The notes beneath the pieces are model-generated. The model worked only from the letters and a program-made list of their open reading frames with translations. It had not been told where the DNA came from and did no database searches. Made by a program: the position numbers and the translations under genes. A stretch of DNA of 64,000 bases from Pseudomonas entomophila L48. Its GTDB lineage: Bacteria > Pseudomonadota > Gammaproteobacteria > Pseudomonadales > Pseudomonadaceae. How positions within the stretch are numbered: the first letter of the stretch is position 1; each line of letters starts with the position of its first letter. The stretch lies in NCBI RefSeq assembly GCF_000026105.1, contig NC_008027.1, positions 3,733,501 through 3,797,500 on the forward strand, given 5' to 3'. This document shows positions 60,216-64,000 of the stretch, one piece after another.

Positions 60216-60833
60216 TCAGGCGGCCAACGCCATTGGGATACCGCTGTGGAAGCGCAGCTCCTGGTCAGGTGACACGATCAGTTGCGCTTCCGCTTCACGT
60301 ACTTGCTCGATGACACGCGCGATGTCCGCTTCTTCACCGTAGTGATGGGCCAACTTCAGGTAGCCCTGGTAGTGCCGAGCCTCGCTCTTGAGCAAGCCGT
60401 GGTAGAAGGTGCCGAGTTCTTCGTCCAGGTGCGGTACCAATGCGGCGAAGCGCTCGCAGCTGCGCGCCTCGATGAAGGCCCCCACCACCAGCGTATCCAC
60501 CAGTTTGACCGGCTCATGCGCCCGTACCAGCCTGCGCAGGCCGGAGGCGTAGCGCCCTGCCGACACTGGCCGCAACGGCACGCCACGGCGCTTCATCAAC
60601 CGTAGCACCTGTTCGTGGTGCACCAGTTCTTCGCGAGCCAGGCGCGACATCATGTTGATCAGGTCGAGGTGCGTGTTGTACTTGGCGATCAGGCTCAACG
60701 CCGTGCTGGCAGCCTTGAACTCACAGTTCTTGTGATCGATCAGCAAGGTTTCCTGGTCGGCCAGCGCCGCCTCGATCCAGGCGTCAGGGGTACGGCAGCC
60801 CAGGAAGGCGTCGATTTCAGGAATCAGGGACAT
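60216..60833 (-). CDS. miaE: tRNA-(ms2io6A37)-hydroxylase MiaE
   Basis: 205 residues of the ferritin-like diiron MiaE family, which hydroxylates the isopentenyl group of ms2i6A37 in tRNA using O2. Glu and His ligands are visible in HKNCEFKAASTALSL, SRLAREELVHHEQVLRLM, AFIEARSCERF and LLKSEARHYQGYL. ATG 60833 preferred over the GTG eight codons upstream. It is divergent from a universal stress protein whose promoter carries an ANR box, placing an oxygen-using enzyme beside an oxygen-responsive promoter. Confidence 0.93.
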   Translation of the reverse strand: MSLIPEIDAFLGCRTPDAWIEAALADQETLLIDHKNCEFKAASTALSLIAKYNTHLDLINMMSRLAREELVHHEQVLRLMKRRGVPLRPVSAGRYASGLRRLVRAHEPVKLVDTLVVGAFIEARSCERFAALVPHLDEELGTFYHGLLKSEARHYQGYLKLAHHYGEEADIARVIEQVREAEAQLIVSPDQELRFHSGIPMALAA

Positions 60834-60909
60834 AGCACTCACAATCACACAGGACACTGGCAGGACCGGCGATTATACCGGCGGCGACGTCGAGTGCCAG
60901 TGGCTATGC

Positions 60910-60923
60910 TTGATGCATGTCAA
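60910..60923 (+). promoter_or_regulatory. ANR (FNR-type) box of the universal stress protein promoter
   Basis: TTGATGCATGTCAA matches TTGAT-N4-ATCAA at nine of ten positions. With a -10 element TATAGT at 60947-60952 and a start expected near 60958, its centre falls at about -41.5, the class II FNR geometry. Confidence 0.75.
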
Positions 60924-60989
60924 CCGACGCCAGGAGGAGCGCCGTCTATAGTCAGGCATTGGCCGCCATTGAGAAGGGAGTTCACGCCC

Positions 60990-61853
60990 ATGCAAGCCGT
61001 CCGCAGCATCCTCGTCGTCCTCGACCCCGAGCACGCCCACAGCCGCGCCCTGACCCGGGCAAAACTGATTGCAGGCGTGACCGGTGCCCGCCTGCATCTG
61101 CTCATGTGCGACAAGAAGCAGGACCACAGTGCCTTGCTCAGCCTGCTGAGTAGCCAGTTGCATGATGATGGTTACGACAATGTCACCCATGAGCAGCATT
61201 GGAAGGAAAGCCTGCACGAATCGATCATCCATGTGCAGCAGGCGGAAGGCTGTGAACTGGTGATCAAGGAGCATCGCCCGGACAATCCGCTGCGCAAGGC
61301 ATTGCTGACGCCCAATGACTGGAAGCTGCTGCGCCAGTGCCCATGCGCGGTACTGATGGTCAAGAGCGAGCGGCCCTGGATGGGCGGCAAGATTCTTGCG
61401 GCCGTGGATGTGGGCAACCAGGACGAGGATCATCGCCGGTTGCACGCCAGTATCATCGACCATGGCTATGCCATTGCCAGCCTGGCCAAGGGAGAACTGC
61501 ACGTCATCAGTGCCCACCCCTCCCCCATGCTGTCGGCGTCCGACCCGGTGTACCAGCTCACCGAGACCATCGAGCAGCGCTATCGCGAGGCTTGCAAGGC
61601 GTTCCAGGCGGAGTTCGATATCAGTGATGATCGCCTACATATCGCCGAAGGGCCTGCGGATGTGTTGATCCCTTATACCGAAAAGCAGTGTGATGCCGTG
61701 GTGACCATCATCGGTACCGTGGCGCGCACCGGGATTTCCGGGGCCCTGATTGGCAATACCGCAGAGGTCGTATTGGATTCGCTGGAGGGGGACGTGCTGG
61801 TGCTCAAAAGCGAAGAAGCGACGGCACACCTCGCGGAGTTGGCACGAGGCTGA
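60990..61853 (+). CDS. Universal stress protein, tandem-domain (UspE-like)
   Basis: 287 residues with two Usp domains, about 1-140 and 150-285. The second domain retains the beta-strand/glycine pattern VVTIIGTVARTGISGALIGNTAEVVLDSLEGDVLVLK, close to the G-x2-G-x9-G(S/T) ATP-binding motif; the first has SILVVLDPEHAHSRALTRAKLIAGVTGARLHLLMCD. AAGGGAG lies nine bases before ATG 60990. In Pseudomonas such proteins support anaerobic or stationary-phase survival under the control of ANR, and the promoter here contains an ANR box. Confidence 0.92.
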   Translation: MQAVRSILVVLDPEHAHSRALTRAKLIAGVTGARLHLLMCDKKQDHSALLSLLSSQLHDDGYDNVTHEQHWKESLHESIIHVQQAEGCELVIKEHRPDNPLRKALLTPNDWKLLRQCPCAVLMVKSERPWMGGKILAAVDVGNQDEDHRRLHASIIDHGYAIASLAKGELHVISAHPSPMLSASDPVYQLTETIEQRYREACKAFQAEFDISDDRLHIAEGPADVLIPYTEKQCDAVVTIIGTVARTGISGALIGNTAEVVLDSLEGDVLVLKSEEATAHLAELARG

Positions 61854-61859
61854 GCCCTT

Positions 61860-61942
61860 GTAGGAGCCGGCTTGCCGGCGAAGGGCGCGACGCGGTGGCT
61901 GGCACCGGCGGTGCCGGTGTTCGCCGGCAAGCCGGCTCCTAC
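61860..61942. repeat. REP inverted pair with inner hairpin
   Basis: GTAGGAGCCGGCTTGCCGGC and GCCGGCAAGCCGGCTCCTAC arms around an inner CACCGGC-G-GTGCCGGTG-type palindrome, between the Usp gene and the rRNA terminator. Confidence 0.92.
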
Positions 61943-61970
61943 GAGGGGTGTGTTTCTTGGGCGCAAAGAC

Positions 61971-62004
61971 AAAACCCCTACCTGCATGCGCAGATAGGGG
62001 TTTT
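61971..62004 (-). terminator. Intrinsic terminator of the rRNA operon
   Basis: AAAACCCCTACCTGC / GCAGATAGGGGTTTT stem with a four-base loop directly after the 5S 3' end; the minus strand has a T-rich tail. Confidence 0.9.
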
Positions 62005-62014
62005 GCGAAATGAA

Positions 62015-62130
62015 TCTTGACGATGACCTACTCTCACATGGGGAAACCCCACACTACCATCGGCGATGCATCGTTTCACTGCTGAGTTCGGGATGGGATC
62101 AGGTGGTTCCAATGCTCTATGGTCGTCAAG
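62015..62130 (-). rRNA. rrf: 5S ribosomal RNA
   Basis: The minus strand reads TTGACGACCATAGAGCATTG, continues through GGAACCACCTGATCCCATCC and CGAACTCAG, and ends TGAGAGTAGGTCATCGTCAA, the canonical Pseudomonas 5S sequence with paired ends. Termini are accurate to a few bases. Confidence 0.95.
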
Positions 62131-62263
62131 AAATTCTGTTGCCAGAAGATCCAGATGGATACTCCAGCGAATTCGGATATGTGATTTGTGATGTTGCGAA
62201 CTTTCGGTTCTTTCGTCTTCACCACCACAATCTGCGTTCATGTGCAGATTGCTTGGGTGTTAT

Positions 62264-64000
<1,737 letters not shown>

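Overview
The window is chromosomal DNA of a high-GC gammaproteobacterium, almost certainly a Pseudomonas of the P. putida group. Supporting signs are a fused nuoCD in a nuoA-N operon lying just after aceA, gabT next to a second EF-G gene, many short palindromic REP repeats of two Pseudomonas-type families at gene ends, and an rRNA operon at the right edge. The species assignment is inference; no search was run.

Left end (1-7660): the distal part of an alginate-like exopolysaccharide operon in the order outer-membrane porin (3' end only), AlgI-like, AlgJ-like, AlgF-like, AlgX-like, AlgL-like, AlgG-like. This order differs from the classical alginate operon and no algA follows. The AlgG-like protein lacks the catalytic DPHD motif. 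The AlgL-like lyase has a REP pair translated into its N-terminus and seems to lack one active-site Arg. Together these suggest an O-acetylated, unepimerised polymannuronate-type polymer, resembling the epm cluster that I recall from P. alkylphenolica.

7.7-23.8 kb: housekeeping and transport genes. These are two GNAT acetyltransferases, a DUF488 protein, a PiT phosphate transporter, a GST, a DUF4398 lipoprotein with an OmpA-family partner, a thioesterase, GabP-like permease / LysR regulator / GabT-like aminotransferase, two small conserved proteins, a second elongation factor G, a SulP transporter and an orphan secretin-like periplasmic protein.

23.8-41.9 kb: central metabolism. aceA (isocitrate lyase) sits behind a TGTAGT-N14-ACTACA inverted repeat and a sigma70-like promoter and ends in a strong terminator. 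A lysoplasmalogenase gene follows, then the complete 13-gene NADH dehydrogenase I operon with an AT-rich promoter region containing a near-consensus Fur box, closed by an intrinsic terminator.

42-61.9 kb: a TonB-dependent receptor, an AI-2E family protein, the tRNA hydroxylation protein TrhP, a hypothetical protein of somewhat lower GC, a copper-resistance operon (copA, copB, DUF411, YqaA-like) behind a CopR-like box, a ZapE/DinB pair, a PQQ-type sugar dehydrogenase, an agmatinase with a polyamine-binding protein and divergent LysR regulator, an LEA2 lipoprotein, a nitrilase, small proteins, miaE, and a tandem universal stress protein behind a textbook ANR-dependent promoter.

Right end (62.0-64.0 kb): the 3' part of an rRNA operon on the minus strand (terminator, 5S, 3' part of 23S).
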